Notes: a model not told the origin generated them from the letters alone. A stretch of 64,000 nt of DNA from Hyphomicrobiaceae bacterium (GCA_008933705.1 WBUN01000001.1:124001-188000), one strand, 5' to 3'. Counted from the first letter of the stretch, positions 26,626 through 35,664 are shown. Translations and numbers: made by a program.

Positions 26626-27864
26626 GTGACCGATGACCACTACGACCAGCTCGAAGTCCGCGACCCGGAGCAGCGCGAGCGGGCGCAATTCAACTTGCTG
26701 CCGGGGCTGATCAGCAACGCGATGGCGGGCGCGCCCGGCTGGGCCAGCCATCTCGCCGGTGTCGATCCCAATGCCGTGACATCGCGCGAGGTGCTCGCCA
26801 AGCTGCCCGTCTTGCGCAAATCCGCGCTGAAGGAGCTGCAGGCGAAGGCGCCGCCCTTCGGCGGCTTCGCCACGTCGCCTGCAGGCAGGCTGGCGCGCAT
26901 CTTCATGTCGCCGGGGCCGATCTTCGAGCCCGAGGGCTTCGGTGAGGACTGGTGGCGCTCGGCGCGGGCGCTGTTTGCCGCCGGCATACGCAAAGGCGAT
27001 ATCGTGCACAACACGTTCGCCTATCACTTGACGCCCGGAGGCTGGATTCTCGACGCTGGTGCCCGTGCGCTCGGTTGTGGCGTGATCGCGGCGGGTCCCG
27101 GCAACACCGAACAGCAGATCGAGGCGATCCAGCACCTCAAGCCCACCGCCTACGTCGGCGTTCCGGATTACCTCAAGATCCTGCTCGACAAGGCCAAGGA
27201 GGCGGGCAGGAACGCTTCCTCCTTCAAGAAGGCACTGGTCTCGGGCGGCGCCTTGTTCCCGTCGCTGCGCCAGGAGTACAAGCAGCGCGGCATCGACACC
27301 TTCCAGACCTATGCCACCGCCGATCTCGGCATCATCGCCTACGAGAGCCCGGCCATGGAGGGCATGATCGTGGATGAGGGTGTGATCGTGGAGATCGTGC
27401 GCCCCGGCACCGGCGATCCTGTGCCTGCCGGCGAGGTCGGCGAGGTGGTCGTCACTGCCTTCAATCGCGACTATCCGATGATCCGCCTGGGGACGGGCGA
27501 CCTCTCGGCTGTGCTGCCGGGGAAGAGCGCCTGCGGCCGCACCAACATGCGCATCAAGGGATGGATGGGGCGTGCCGACCAGACCACGAAGGTCAAAGGC
27601 ATGTTCGTTCACCCGGAGAACATTGCCGAGATCGCCAAGCGCCACGCGGAACTCGGGCGCCTGCGTCTCGTGGTCGGCCGGTCGGGCGAGCAGGACACCA
27701 TGACACTGCGGGCCGAAGCGACTTCGGCGGATGCAGGCTTGAAGGGGAAGCTTGCGGAGACGCTGCAGGCCGTCACCAAGCTCAAGGGCGAGGTGGAGAT
27801 CGTCGCACCGGGTACGCTGCCCAACGACGGCAAGGTCATCGCCGACGAGCGCACCTATGCATAG
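26626..27864 (+). CDS. PaaK-like adenylate-forming enzyme with altered P-loop
   Basis: A 412-residue protein of the phenylacetate-CoA ligase family, shown by VSGGALFPSLRQEYKQRG, TYATADLGIIAYES and the C-terminal RADQTTKVKGMFVHPENIAEI hinge. At the position of the Ser/Thr/Gly-rich P-loop (SSGTTG in PaaK) it reads FMSPGPIF at residues 93-100, so ATP handling may differ or be lost. It starts at GTG 26626, 21 bases after the LivF-like gene, and closes the operon. It may activate the imported acid or be a specialised ligase of these clusters. It faces the malonyl-CoA synthetase-like gene. Confidence 0.88.
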   Translation: MTDDHYDQLEVRDPEQRERAQFNLLPGLISNAMAGAPGWASHLAGVDPNAVTSREVLAKLPVLRKSALKELQAKAPPFGGFATSPAGRLARIFMSPGPIFEPEGFGEDWWRSARALFAAGIRKGDIVHNTFAYHLTPGGWILDAGARALGCGVIAAGPGNTEQQIEAIQHLKPTAYVGVPDYLKILLDKAKEAGRNASSFKKALVSGGALFPSLRQEYKQRGIDTFQTYATADLGIIAYESPAMEGMIVDEGVIVEIVRPGTGDPVPAGEVGEVVVTAFNRDYPMIRLGTGDLSAVLPGKSACGRTNMRIKGWMGRADQTTKVKGMFVHPENIAEIAKRHAELGRLRLVVGRSGEQDTMTLRAEATSADAGLKGKLAETLQAVTKLKGEVEIVAPGTLPNDGKVIADERTYA

Positions 27865-27892
27865 GCGGCCACCCCGTCCGATGGAGCAGATC

Positions 27893-27912
27893 CGGCGGGC
27901 ATGATCCCGCCG
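27893..27912. terminator. Stem-loop between two convergent genes
   Basis: CGGCGGG and CCCGCCG pair around the loop CATGAT, directly between the stops of the PaaK-like gene and the facing ligase gene. No T-run is seen on either side. A bidirectional terminator function is inferred from position. Confidence 0.45.
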
Positions 27913-27913
27913 A

Positions 27914-29443
27914 TCAACCCTTGAAGGTCTCGCGGTATTGCGCGGTGAGGTTGTTCTTCTGCACCTTGCCCATGGCGTTGCGCGGCAGGTCCTTGGCGAC
28001 GAACACGCGCTTGGGCAATTTGAACTTCGCGAGCCGCTTGGACAGCGACGCGATGATGTCGGCTTCGTTCGGCGGGGTCTGCCCCGGCACGGGCGTGATC
28101 ACGGCGATGATGCCCTCGCCGAAATCGGGGTGGGGCACCCCCACCACCGCGGACTCCCCGATACCGGGCAGGCTGTTGAGCTCGCCTTCGATCTCCTTGG
28201 GATAGACGTTGAATCCGCCCGTGATGATGAGGTCTTTCGCCCGGCCGACAATGGTGCAGCGTCCGTCCTTGGCCATGGTGGCGAGATCACCAGTGGTGAA
28301 GTAGCCGTCGGTCCGGAATTCTTCCTTGGTCTTCTCGGGATTGCGCCAGTATCCCTTGAACACGTTGGGCCCTTTGACCTCGAGGACGCCGACCTCTCCG
28401 GCCGCCAGCGCATGGCCTTCTGCATCGGCGATGCGCACCGAGACTCCCGGCAGCGGATAGCCGACGGTGCCTGGCTCGCGTGTGCCCCCCTTGTAGGGAT
28501 TGGAGGTGATCATGCCGGCTTCGGTCATGCCGTAGCGCTCGAGAATCTCAAGGCCAGTGCGCGCCGTGAAGTCACGATGCGTCTCGGCGAGCAGCGGCGC
28601 AGAGCCCGAGATGGCAAGGCGCAGATTGCGGCATTGATCGATGCCGAAAGACGGCTCGGCGAGCAGCCGCGTATAGAACGTCGGCACGCCCATCACCACG
28701 GTGGCACGCGGCAGCAACCGCATGAACTCTGCAAGCTCGAACTTCGGCATCCAGAGAATGCGCGACGTGTTGAGCAGGGAGGTGTGCAAGGCGATGAAGA
28801 GGCCGTGCACATGGAAGATCGGCAGCGCGTGCAGAAGCACATCTCCTGGCCGGAAGCCCCAGTAAGCGTGCAGCACCTGGGCGTTGGAGGTGATGTTGCC
28901 GTGCGTGATCATGGCGCCCTTGGAGCGCCCGGTGGTGCCCGAGGTGTAGATCAGAGCCGCCAGATCGTCGGCACTGCGGCTCACCGTCTCGCCAGCCGGC
29001 CCTTGCGTGGCTGCAAGATCGGTGAACGTTCCGGCCCCGTTTGAACCCATGGTCTGCACGGCGCGGACCTTGCTCGCCCTGATGATGGTCTCGATCTCGG
29101 CTTGGCGCTCGGGCGAGACGACAATCACCTTCGGTGTGGCATCGGAGATGAAGTATTCGATCTCGGCGGCTGTGTAGGCCGTGTTGAGCGGATTGAACAC
29201 GGCGCCGATCTTCAGCGTTGCCAGATAAAGACAGACGTTGGCGATCGACTTCTCGACCTGGGCCATGACCCGATCGCCGGGCGCAACGCCGAGCGACCTG
29301 AGCGCCGCCGCAGAGCGGCCGACATCCTCGATGAGCTTGGCGTAGCTCAGGATTTGTCCGTCGGACGTCTCGAACGCCGGGGCGTCACCGGCGGCGCGCA
29401 TCTTGTCCTCAAGAAGGGCATAAAAGTTCGCGTTCATCGGCAT
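27914..29443 (-). CDS. matB: Malonyl-CoA synthetase-like AMP-binding enzyme
   Basis: A 509-residue adenylate-forming ligase. P-loop YTSGTTGRSKGAM, A5 motif YGMTEAGM, A7/A8 region DGYFTTGDLATMAKDGRCTIVGRAKDLIITGGFNVYPKEIE and the C-terminal Lys in NAMGKVQKNNL are all present. Length and the region around HVHGLFIALHTSLL fit malonyl-CoA/methylmalonyl-CoA synthetases (MatB), which trap malonate as malonyl-CoA. The start at 29443 (MPMNANFYALLE) has GGAG upstream; a second ATG lies six bases on. No matA or malonate carrier is nearby, so the exact acid should be treated as probable. Confidence 0.85.
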   Translation of the reverse strand: MPMNANFYALLEDKMRAAGDAPAFETSDGQILSYAKLIEDVGRSAAALRSLGVAPGDRVMAQVEKSIANVCLYLATLKIGAVFNPLNTAYTAAEIEYFISDATPKVIVVSPERQAEIETIIRASKVRAVQTMGSNGAGTFTDLAATQGPAGETVSRSADDLAALIYTSGTTGRSKGAMITHGNITSNAQVLHAYWGFRPGDVLLHALPIFHVHGLFIALHTSLLNTSRILWMPKFELAEFMRLLPRATVVMGVPTFYTRLLAEPSFGIDQCRNLRLAISGSAPLLAETHRDFTARTGLEILERYGMTEAGMITSNPYKGGTREPGTVGYPLPGVSVRIADAEGHALAAGEVGVLEVKGPNVFKGYWRNPEKTKEEFRTDGYFTTGDLATMAKDGRCTIVGRAKDLIITGGFNVYPKEIEGELNSLPGIGESAVVGVPHPDFGEGIIAVITPVPGQTPPNEADIIASLSKRLAKFKLPKRVFVAKDLPRNAMGKVQKNNLTAQYRETFKG

Positions 29444-29573
29444 CCACTGCTTACTCCGTGTTGGGGGAGTTATAGAGGCAAGCGGCACAGGGGCAAGATG
29501 CCATCGCGCCCCGCTTGTTCTGAAACTCCGCCTCCAATAGGGTTCGGTGCGTCCAGCAAGGGGTGCGCTCACG

Positions 29574-30770
29574 ATGACTGCCGATGCCCGGCTCCGGCCC
29601 AGATCCGGTCGCGCGCTCTTTCCCCGCCCCGTCCTTTTGGCGTGCGTGTTCGCCGTGCTGGCGACCCTCCTGCTGGCCGATCTCATGCCGCGCCATGCGC
29701 CGGGTCTCCTGCGCTTCGAGCATGCGATGGCGGATGTGCGCACGTCGCTGCTTTCCGATCAGCTTCCGAGCCAGCATCCGCACGTGGCACTGGTCGGCAT
29801 CAGCGACCAGACGTTGAGCGACTACAAGATCAGGCTTCCCATCGACAGAGCTTTGCTCGCCCGGCTGGTCGACATGGTGGATGCCGCCGGCGCCAAGGTC
29901 ATCGGCATCGATGTGCTCTTCACACGGACGGCTCCCGCCGACAACGAGGAGCTGCTGATCGACGCGCTGAGAAGGGCGCGGGCCAAGGTCGTTCTTGCCG
30001 CGGCTGACGAGCGGCTCAATCTGAGCCAGCCGCAGAGCGATCGCCAGTCGGCCTTCCTTGCCCAGGCGGGGCGGCCCGCAGGCTATGTCAACCTCGCGAC
30101 CGAGCGCGACTGGGTCGTCCGCTTCACGGCCCAGCCCGCGCCGGGCTCCGCCTTTCCCAAGAGCTTCGCCGGGGTCCTGGCCGAGAGTGCCGGATACCGC
30201 TTCCGCGAAACCCGTCGGCGCGTCGCCTGGCTGCGTCCGCCCCGGGACGGCTCCGACACGTTTCTCACCATTCCGGCGGAAATCCTGGTCGGGCCCGCCG
30301 ACAACCCGGGTACACAGGCCGCGCGCACGGGCCTGAAGGACAAGATCGTCATCATCGGGGGCCTGTTTCCGGACCTGGACCAGCACCTGACGCCGCTCAC
30401 GTCCAGCACTCACGAGCGCATGCCCGGCGTCCTGATCCATGCGCATATCCTGGCGGAAACGATCGACGGTCGCAGCATCGGCCAGCTCGAGGCCGATTCG
30501 CTGGTGTTGCGGCTGGCACTGGCCGCGATGGTAGCGCTGGGCTTCCTGGTGGGGTGGCGTTATCGCCTCAAGCGGCAGGGTCTGCTTCTGGGCAGCATTG
30601 CGACGGTCGTCATCGTCCTCGTGGACACAATTGTGTTCTGGCAGTTCCGTATCATACTTCCCATCGTGCTCGCTCTCATTGCCTGGTTCCTGGGCGAGTT
30701 CTCCGGGCATTACATCGGCTTGTGGCTCGGCCACCGCCGGCCCGATCGCAAGAGGTGGTTCGTCAGATGA
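29574..30770 (+). CDS. CHASE2-domain membrane protein without output domain
   Basis: A 398-residue inner-membrane protein. One N-terminal helix (VLLACVFAVLATLLLADLM) leads into an extracytoplasmic CHASE2 sensory domain of about 260 residues (FEHAMADVRTSLL, VALVGISDQTL, AKVIGIDVLF, KIVIIGGLFPDLDQH, PGVLIHAHILAETIDGR), followed by three C-terminal helices and a short basic tail. CHASE2 usually precedes a kinase, GGDEF or cyclase domain; none follows here. ATG 29574 is chosen as the start. The downstream secreted gene overlaps by four bases, so the two form a unit. A signalling or envelope-sensing role is inferred. Confidence 0.88.
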   Translation: MTADARLRPRSGRALFPRPVLLACVFAVLATLLLADLMPRHAPGLLRFEHAMADVRTSLLSDQLPSQHPHVALVGISDQTLSDYKIRLPIDRALLARLVDMVDAAGAKVIGIDVLFTRTAPADNEELLIDALRRARAKVVLAAADERLNLSQPQSDRQSAFLAQAGRPAGYVNLATERDWVVRFTAQPAPGSAFPKSFAGVLAESAGYRFRETRRRVAWLRPPRDGSDTFLTIPAEILVGPADNPGTQAARTGLKDKIVIIGGLFPDLDQHLTPLTSSTHERMPGVLIHAHILAETIDGRSIGQLEADSLVLRLALAAMVALGFLVGWRYRLKRQGLLLGSIATVVIVLVDTIVFWQFRIILPIVLALIAWFLGEFSGHYIGLWLGHRRPDRKRWFVR

Positions 30771-31528
30771 TCAGCCGGCCATTACGCTCCGCTGCCCTGG
30801 CGCTTGCGGCAGCGTTGTTCACGACCTTCACGCTTCTGCCCCCGGCGCTTGCGGATATCTACGTGATCGAATCGACCGCCGCTGGCATCAGGGTCGGGAG
30901 CCGGCTCGCCGCCGACGACACGATCGCGGTGCCGTCAGGAGCGTTCATCCGCGCGGTGCTTCCCTCCGGCAAGACGCAAACCATCCGGGGGCCCTACAAT
31001 GGCTCCCTCGCGGATTTCGCCAAGGGGCAGACGCAGAACGAGGGCGTCATAGCCTGGCTTCGCAACATCCTGCAGACCGGCGGCGCTACCGAGGCCACTC
31101 CGGGGGCGACGCGCAGCATCGGGCGCGAGATGCCGAAGCTGCGTGCGGGCTTCTCATGGGCGGAGGTGCCTGCGACGATGGACGCCACAGTGTGCGTCGA
31201 CAAGAGCGCGAAGCTGCAACTCGTGCGCGCGGCCTCCTCGCGCGCCGAGAGCGTAACCGTGGTCGACATGGCGAGCGCGGAGCGGGCCGAGGCCCAATGG
31301 GCAGCCGGCAGCGAACTTGCGCCATGGCCCGCTGCCATCACGCCTCGGCCGGACGGAAAATACGACCTCTTCATGCAGAACAGGACGCGCCGGCAGATTA
31401 CGCTGCGCGTGCTTGAGCGCCTGCCGGCGGACGGCGACGTGCTCACCGAGCTCCACAAGCTGGGCTGCAAGCATCAGTTCGAAGCCTGGGTGCGCGAGAG
31501 GCTCGCGGCGGGCAAGGGCAAATCGTGA
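30767..31528 (+). CDS. Exported FecR-like protein, partner of the CHASE2 protein
   Basis: A 253-residue periplasmic protein. A signal peptide (ALALAAALFTTFTLLPPALA) is followed by a beta-rich segment, GIRVGSRLAADDTIAVPSGAFIRAVLPSGKTQTIRGPYNG, that resembles the FecR repeat pattern. The C-terminal half (residues about 120-253) contains two cysteines and is otherwise unrecognised. The start ATG overlaps the CHASE2 stop (ATGA), so synthesis is coupled. CHASE2 and FecR-type proteins are found together in other bacteria, often with an adenylate cyclase that is missing here. Confidence 0.75.
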   Translation: MISRPLRSAALALAAALFTTFTLLPPALADIYVIESTAAGIRVGSRLAADDTIAVPSGAFIRAVLPSGKTQTIRGPYNGSLADFAKGQTQNEGVIAWLRNILQTGGATEATPGATRSIGREMPKLRAGFSWAEVPATMDATVCVDKSAKLQLVRAASSRAESVTVVDMASAERAEAQWAAGSELAPWPAAITPRPDGKYDLFMQNRTRRQITLRVLERLPADGDVLTELHKLGCKHQFEAWVRERLAAGKGKS

Positions 31529-31553
31529 CGACAGGTGGTGCCTTCCCGCCGCT

Positions 31554-32735
31554 TCATTCCGCTCCCGGCTGCCAGCCGTAAAGCCAGTCGTAGCCCGACA
31601 TCAGCCACGCGCCGGGCACCCAGCGCAGGATCGCGTCCCGCGCCCAGGAAAGCGGCGGCGCCAAGTGATAGATGCGGCCGTTGCGCCGGCTCATCGCCTG
31701 CACGCGCGTCGCGCGCCGCAGGCGCTGGGTTTCGTAAGCCTGGAAGGCGCTGGGCTCGTCAGCGGCATGCACGACCAGGCACTGGCTGAAGACGAGGGCA
31801 TCCTCGAGGGCCAGCACACCGCCCTGCGCGAGATAGGGCAGCATGGGATGGGCGGCATCGCCCAGCAGCGCAACCCGGTCGTTTGACCAGCGTGGCAGTG
31901 ACGCCAGCCGCTGAAGCGACCATTTGCGCCAGGCTGGGACTCTGGCGAGAACCTTGATCAGGCTGGCATCGAAACCCGAAATCTGGGCCAACAACACGTT
32001 GCGATCGGCTTCCGTGTCCCAATCGGTTGCCCGCCAATCCTCCACGGCAATCACGACGACGGCGACCTGCGCGCCCCCTCTAACCGGGTAGTGAACGACA
32101 TGGGCGTGCCGGCTGAGCCAAAGTCCGACGGCGGGCATATTGAGACGCCCGGCCTCGTCGGCCGCAATCACCGCACGCGTCGCCGTGGCGCCGACAAACT
32201 GCGGCACCGCGGACGGCATCAGCTTCGCTCTCACGTTCGACCAAAGGCCATCGGCGCCGACGAGCGCGCTGCCGATCAGCGTCTCGCCGGCCGAGCTGGT
32301 GACGCGAACCTCATCTGCCGTCTGCGTCAGGGAAGATACCTCGAAGCCGGCGCGGATGGAGACGCGAACATCGGCGGCAACCGCTGCCAGCAGCACGCCA
32401 TGCAGGTCGCCTCGGTGCGCAACCCAGTAGGGTGCGCCGTGCCTGTGCGCGATCCACGGGCCGAGCGGCAGCCGCGCCAGCAGGCGGCCGCTGCTGCCCT
32501 CGTGAACGTCGATGCTCTCGGGCACCCCAACCAAGGGCCGCAGGGCGTCGGCGATACCGAGCTGCTGCAGGACCCGCACGCCGTTGGGGCCGATCTGGAT
32601 TCCCGCTCCCTCCGTGGCAAACCGTTCGCGGCGCTCGAGGACGACGCAGGCGCGACCGACCTTCGTCAGCGCCAGGGCGAGCGCGAGGCCGCCGATGCCG
32701 CCGCCGGCGATCAGGATCGGCCGGGTCGCGGGCAT
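31554..32735 (-). CDS. FAD-dependent aromatic-ring-type monooxygenase
   Basis: A 393-residue flavoprotein of the salicylate-hydroxylase/UbiH family. PILIAGGGIGGLALALALTKVG is the N-terminal dinucleotide-binding fold with GXGXXG, GADGLWSNVR is the DG motif that touches FAD and NADPH, and VALLGDAAHPMLPYLAQGG is the GD motif. Such enzymes hydroxylate aromatic acids using NAD(P)H and oxygen. The start at 32735 (MPATRP) fits the fold. It ends 25 bases from the facing FecR-like gene. The zf-CHCC gene lies 19 bases upstream on the same strand. The substrate is not known. Confidence 0.92.
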   Translation of the reverse strand: MPATRPILIAGGGIGGLALALALTKVGRACVVLERRERFATEGAGIQIGPNGVRVLQQLGIADALRPLVGVPESIDVHEGSSGRLLARLPLGPWIAHRHGAPYWVAHRGDLHGVLLAAVAADVRVSIRAGFEVSSLTQTADEVRVTSSAGETLIGSALVGADGLWSNVRAKLMPSAVPQFVGATATRAVIAADEAGRLNMPAVGLWLSRHAHVVHYPVRGGAQVAVVVIAVEDWRATDWDTEADRNVLLAQISGFDASLIKVLARVPAWRKWSLQRLASLPRWSNDRVALLGDAAHPMLPYLAQGGVLALEDALVFSQCLVVHAADEPSAFQAYETQRLRRATRVQAMSRRNGRIYHLAPPLSWARDAILRWVPGAWLMSGYDWLYGWQPGAE

Positions 32736-32754
32736 GATGGGCCTTCGATCGGGC

Positions 32755-33006
32755 TCAGGTGGCAACCTTCTCCGGACCTACGAGACAGCCGCTCGGGTCC
32801 GTCTGGTCGGGCTGCAGGCGCGCGTCATGCACGTAGAGCGTCGAGCAGTAAGGGCACAGCGCCTGGCTGTCCGCACCCATGTCCAGAAATACGTGCGGGT
32901 GATCATAGGGCGGGCGGGCGCCCATGCACTGGAACTCCTTCACGCCCACGTAGATCTTCTCCACGCCCTGATCATTGGCATAATGAGGGACAACCGATGC
33001 TGCCAT
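32755..33006 (-). CDS. zf-CHCC zinc-finger protein (NDUFS6-like)
   Basis: An 83-residue protein with the CHCC zinc motif: Cys27, His36/His38, Cys51 and Cys54 (LCPYCSTLYV). The mitochondrial homologue NDUFS6 is an accessory subunit of respiratory complex I, and free-standing alphaproteobacterial copies are candidate complex I subunits. No nuo genes occur in the window. It precedes the flavin monooxygenase gene closely on the same strand and is divergent from the hydrolase gene. Confidence 0.9.
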   Translation of the reverse strand: MAASVVPHYANDQGVEKIYVGVKEFQCMGARPPYDHPHVFLDMGADSQALCPYCSTLYVHDARLQPDQTDPSGCLVGPEKVAT

Positions 33007-33113
33007 TGTGAGCGCCTGCCTTGAAGGGATACCGATGGCCGCAGACGATAGCCGCTCGACCGGCGAGATGATAGGGGTGGTTGGCGTCGCAGGGGCAAAG
33101 GCAAGGAGATGGC

Positions 33114-33866
33114 GTGCAGACGTTTGATTCCGGCGGTGTGCGGGTCGCTTTCTTGGACCAGGGTGAGGGGGAGCCGGTCCTTCTGATTCATGGCTTTGCC
33201 TCCAGCACCCGCTACAACTGGCTGGAGACCGGCTGGGTCGATTTTCTCGTGCGCAACGGCTTCCGCACGATCTCGATCGACAATCGCGGCCACGGCGAGA
33301 GCGACAAGCCCCATGATCAGCAGGCCTATGGCGGCCCGCTGATGGCGGAGGACGCCCGGCGTCTGCTCGACCACCTCGGAATCGAGCGTGCCGACGTGAT
33401 GGGCTATTCCATGGGTGCTCGCATCACGGCGTTCCTTGCGCTCCGTCACCCTGCGCGCGTGCGCAGTGCCATCTTCGGCGGGCTCGGCGGCAACATGGTC
33501 CGGCCCATGGCAGGCACCGCGGCCATCGCCCACGCGCTGGAAGCAAGGAGCATCGACGAGGTGAGCAACCCGACCGCCCGCACCTTCCGGGCGTTTGCGG
33601 AAAAGACCGGCAGCGATCTCGTCGCGCTTGCGGCGTGCATTCGTTCCTCGCGAGAGCCGGTGACGGAGCAGATGCTCGCCGGGCTCACGTGCCCCGTCCT
33701 GGTGGCCGTCGGCACCGAGGATGTGATCGCCGGGTCGGCGGCCGATCTTGCCGCCCTGATCCCGGGCGCAGAGGCATTGCCCATTCCGCGGCGTGACCAC
33801 ATGCTGGCCGTCGGCGACCGTGTCTACAAAGAGGGCGTTATGGATTTTCTGCGGCGGCGCCCCTGA
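33114..33866 (+). CDS. Alpha/beta-fold hydrolase
   Basis: A 250-residue hydrolase. LLIHGFASSTRYNW is the oxyanion-hole loop, SIDNRGHGESDKP the strand-4 motif, GYSMGARI the nucleophile elbow with the serine, and RRDHMLAVGD carries the catalytic His; the acid is likely Asp in VGTEDVIAG. The start GTG 33114 is fixed by AAGGAGA at proper spacing; a longer frame begins at 33081. It may cleave an ester, lactone or C-C bond; the family is too broad to choose. The thioesterase gene follows 36 bases later. Confidence 0.92.
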   Translation: MQTFDSGGVRVAFLDQGEGEPVLLIHGFASSTRYNWLETGWVDFLVRNGFRTISIDNRGHGESDKPHDQQAYGGPLMAEDARRLLDHLGIERADVMGYSMGARITAFLALRHPARVRSAIFGGLGGNMVRPMAGTAAIAHALEARSIDEVSNPTARTFRAFAEKTGSDLVALAACIRSSREPVTEQMLAGLTCPVLVAVGTEDVIAGSAADLAALIPGAEALPIPRRDHMLAVGDRVYKEGVMDFLRRRP

Positions 33867-33902
33867 TCGGCCCCGGCCCGCCGGTCTGTAGAGGGACAGC
33901 AC

Positions 33903-34352
33903 ATGACAGCGCAATTCGAGTCGAGCAATGCCGACTACGCCGCCACAGTCCGGGCGAGCTTCGGCAAGCAAGGTCTGATGACAACGCTGGGCGCGCGCAT
34001 CGTCACGCTCGAGCCCGGCTTCTGCGTCATCGAGATGCCCTACGCCGACGGTGTCTCGCAGCAGCAGGGGTTCTTCCACGGCGGGGCCATTGGCGCGATC
34101 GCCGATACGGCCGCAGGCTATGCTGCCTACTCGCTGATGCCGGCGGGAAACGAAATCCTGACCGTTGAATACAAGCTCAATCTCGTGCGCCCCGCTCAGC
34201 CTCCGACGCTGCGGGCCGAAGGCCGGGTGCTGCGTGCCGGCAAGACGCTGACAGTCTGCCGGGCCGACGTGTTCCACACCGTGGCAGGGCGCTCGGAGGC
34301 CTGTGCACTGCTGCAGTCGACGCTCATGCGCACGCAGCCTGCAGGGGCGTGA
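33903..34352 (+). CDS. PaaI-family hotdog thioesterase
   Basis: A 149-residue hotdog-fold protein. The motif QGFFHGGAIGAIADTAAGYAA carries the HGG and the Asp used to hydrolyse acyl-CoA thioesters in PaaI-like enzymes, and VEYKLNLVRPA is the following strand pair. Such enzymes release CoA from dead-end acyl- or phenylacyl-CoA. AGGGACAGC precedes the ATG. It is probably co-transcribed with the alpha/beta hydrolase upstream. Confidence 0.92.
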   Translation: MTAQFESSNADYAATVRASFGKQGLMTTLGARIVTLEPGFCVIEMPYADGVSQQQGFFHGGAIGAIADTAAGYAAYSLMPAGNEILTVEYKLNLVRPAQPPTLRAEGRVLRAGKTLTVCRADVFHTVAGRSEACALLQSTLMRTQPAGA

Positions 34353-34678
34353 TTTCCAAATGAAAGGCTCCCGCTAGGCCGCCAGCCCAGACCACAAGGA
34401 CAAACGCGGGGAATGTCACTGGTCTCACCGGCAGCAAAAAGCAGGAGCCGTTACGCACTCATACTCTACGCAGGCACAACAAACGCACTTTCGGGCAGAT
34501 GCAAGATAACAGCAGCTACAACATGAGTCAGCGGACAAACGAGGTCCTGCAAGGCGAACCTGTGGATAAGTTCCAATATGCGCTTGCTGTCGAATCACCT
34601 TGATTTGTGCGGCATTGCCGCCCGCCGGCCGGCTTTTCCGCCTTTCCGGCGTCCCAAGTGCTATGCGAAGCTGTTGAC
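34353..34678. other. Relatively AT-rich intergenic region
   Basis: No supported gene lies in these 326 bases. Composition is clearly less GC-rich than the surroundings around 34430-34610, and a 26-codon frame from 34524 is unlikely to be real. The region should hold the promoter of the DUF1194 gene; I did not find a convincing consensus. Confidence 0.5.
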
Positions 34679-35518
34679 ATGAAAGGCTTTCGCTCTGCAG
34701 CCCTGTGCGTTCTCCCGTGCCTGGCGCTGGTCGGCGGCCCTGCGTTCCTGCCGCCTGCGGCCTCGGCCCAGGCTCCGGTCGACCTCGAACTCGTCATCGC
34801 TGTCGACGTGTCGCTGTCCATGGACATCGATGAGCAGCGCGTGCAGCGCGACGGCTACGTTGCCGCGTTCCGCGACCGCGAGATCCACAGGGCCATCACG
34901 TCGGGTGCGCATGGCCGCATTGCCGTCATCTATATGGAATGGGCGGGGCCGCCGTCGCAGTCCGTCGTCGTTCCCTGGACCATCATCGACGGCCCGGATG
35001 CGGCCCGAGGCTTTGCCGACCGGCTGGAGCGCGCGCCGATCTCGCGCATGCGCATGACGTCGATCTCGTCCGCCCTCAGCTACTCGAAGGGCCTGTTCGA
35101 GACGAGCGGCGTCAAGGGTGTGCGGCGGGTCGTGGACGTATCGGGCGACGGTCCCAACAATTCCGGACCGACCGTCATGTACATCCGTGATGATCTGCTG
35201 GCCAGCGGCATCGTCATCAATGGCCTGCCGATCATGCTCAAGGAGGCAGCCTCCATGAGCATGTTCGATATTCGCGATCTCGATCGCTACTACATGGATT
35301 GCGTCATCGGCGGGCCGGGATCGTTCGTCGTTCCGGTGCGTACCGTCGATGAGTTCCGTACAGCGATCCACCGCAAGCTGCTGTTGGAGATTGCCGGTCG
35401 CGAAGCGCCGCCGCCTGCGCGCATCATCCGCGTGCAAGGGGCCGCACGCGAGGAGGCGGCAGACTGCATGGTCGGGGAGAGGCAGTGGCGGCGCTATCTC
35501 GAGGGCGTCCCGAACTGA
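34679..35518 (+). CDS. DUF1194 (von Willebrand A-like) exported protein
   Basis: A 279-residue exported protein. A signal peptide ends near PAASAQAPVD. LELVIAVDVSLSMD (Asp43-Ser45-Ser47) is the MIDAS metal motif of VWA domains. VVDVSGDGPNNSGP in the middle is the second conserved block of DUF1194. VWA domains bind ligands through a metal ion; the partner is not known. ATG 34679 begins the signal peptide. The C-terminal 40 residues are Arg/Ala-rich. It lies 146 bases before the extensin-like gene. Confidence 0.9.
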   Translation: MKGFRSAALCVLPCLALVGGPAFLPPAASAQAPVDLELVIAVDVSLSMDIDEQRVQRDGYVAAFRDREIHRAITSGAHGRIAVIYMEWAGPPSQSVVVPWTIIDGPDAARGFADRLERAPISRMRMTSISSALSYSKGLFETSGVKGVRRVVDVSGDGPNNSGPTVMYIRDDLLASGIVINGLPIMLKEAASMSMFDIRDLDRYYMDCVIGGPGSFVVPVRTVDEFRTAIHRKLLLEIAGREAPPPARIIRVQGAAREEAADCMVGERQWRRYLEGVPN

Positions 35519-35664
35519 GCCTCCTGTCGGATTGATCTTCTGTCCGCAATCGGCCGTGCGCCCGGCTGTCGATCGAAAAGCCGCCGCAAAGCTCACGTAT
35601 GACCATGGCGGGGATGGGCTAGTTAACGCGGTCTTAAGATCACGGACGGCATTCTACCCATCCC

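Noticed and set aside
27914-29443. Including matB in the Liv operon as the same pathway.
   Set aside because: It is on the opposite strand, separated by a hairpin, with its own upstream region; a shared pathway is possible but not shown.
34524-34604. A 26-codon frame with an ATG in the AT-rich gap.
   Set aside because: It has no ribosome site, no hydrophobic or conserved pattern and is easily expected by chance.
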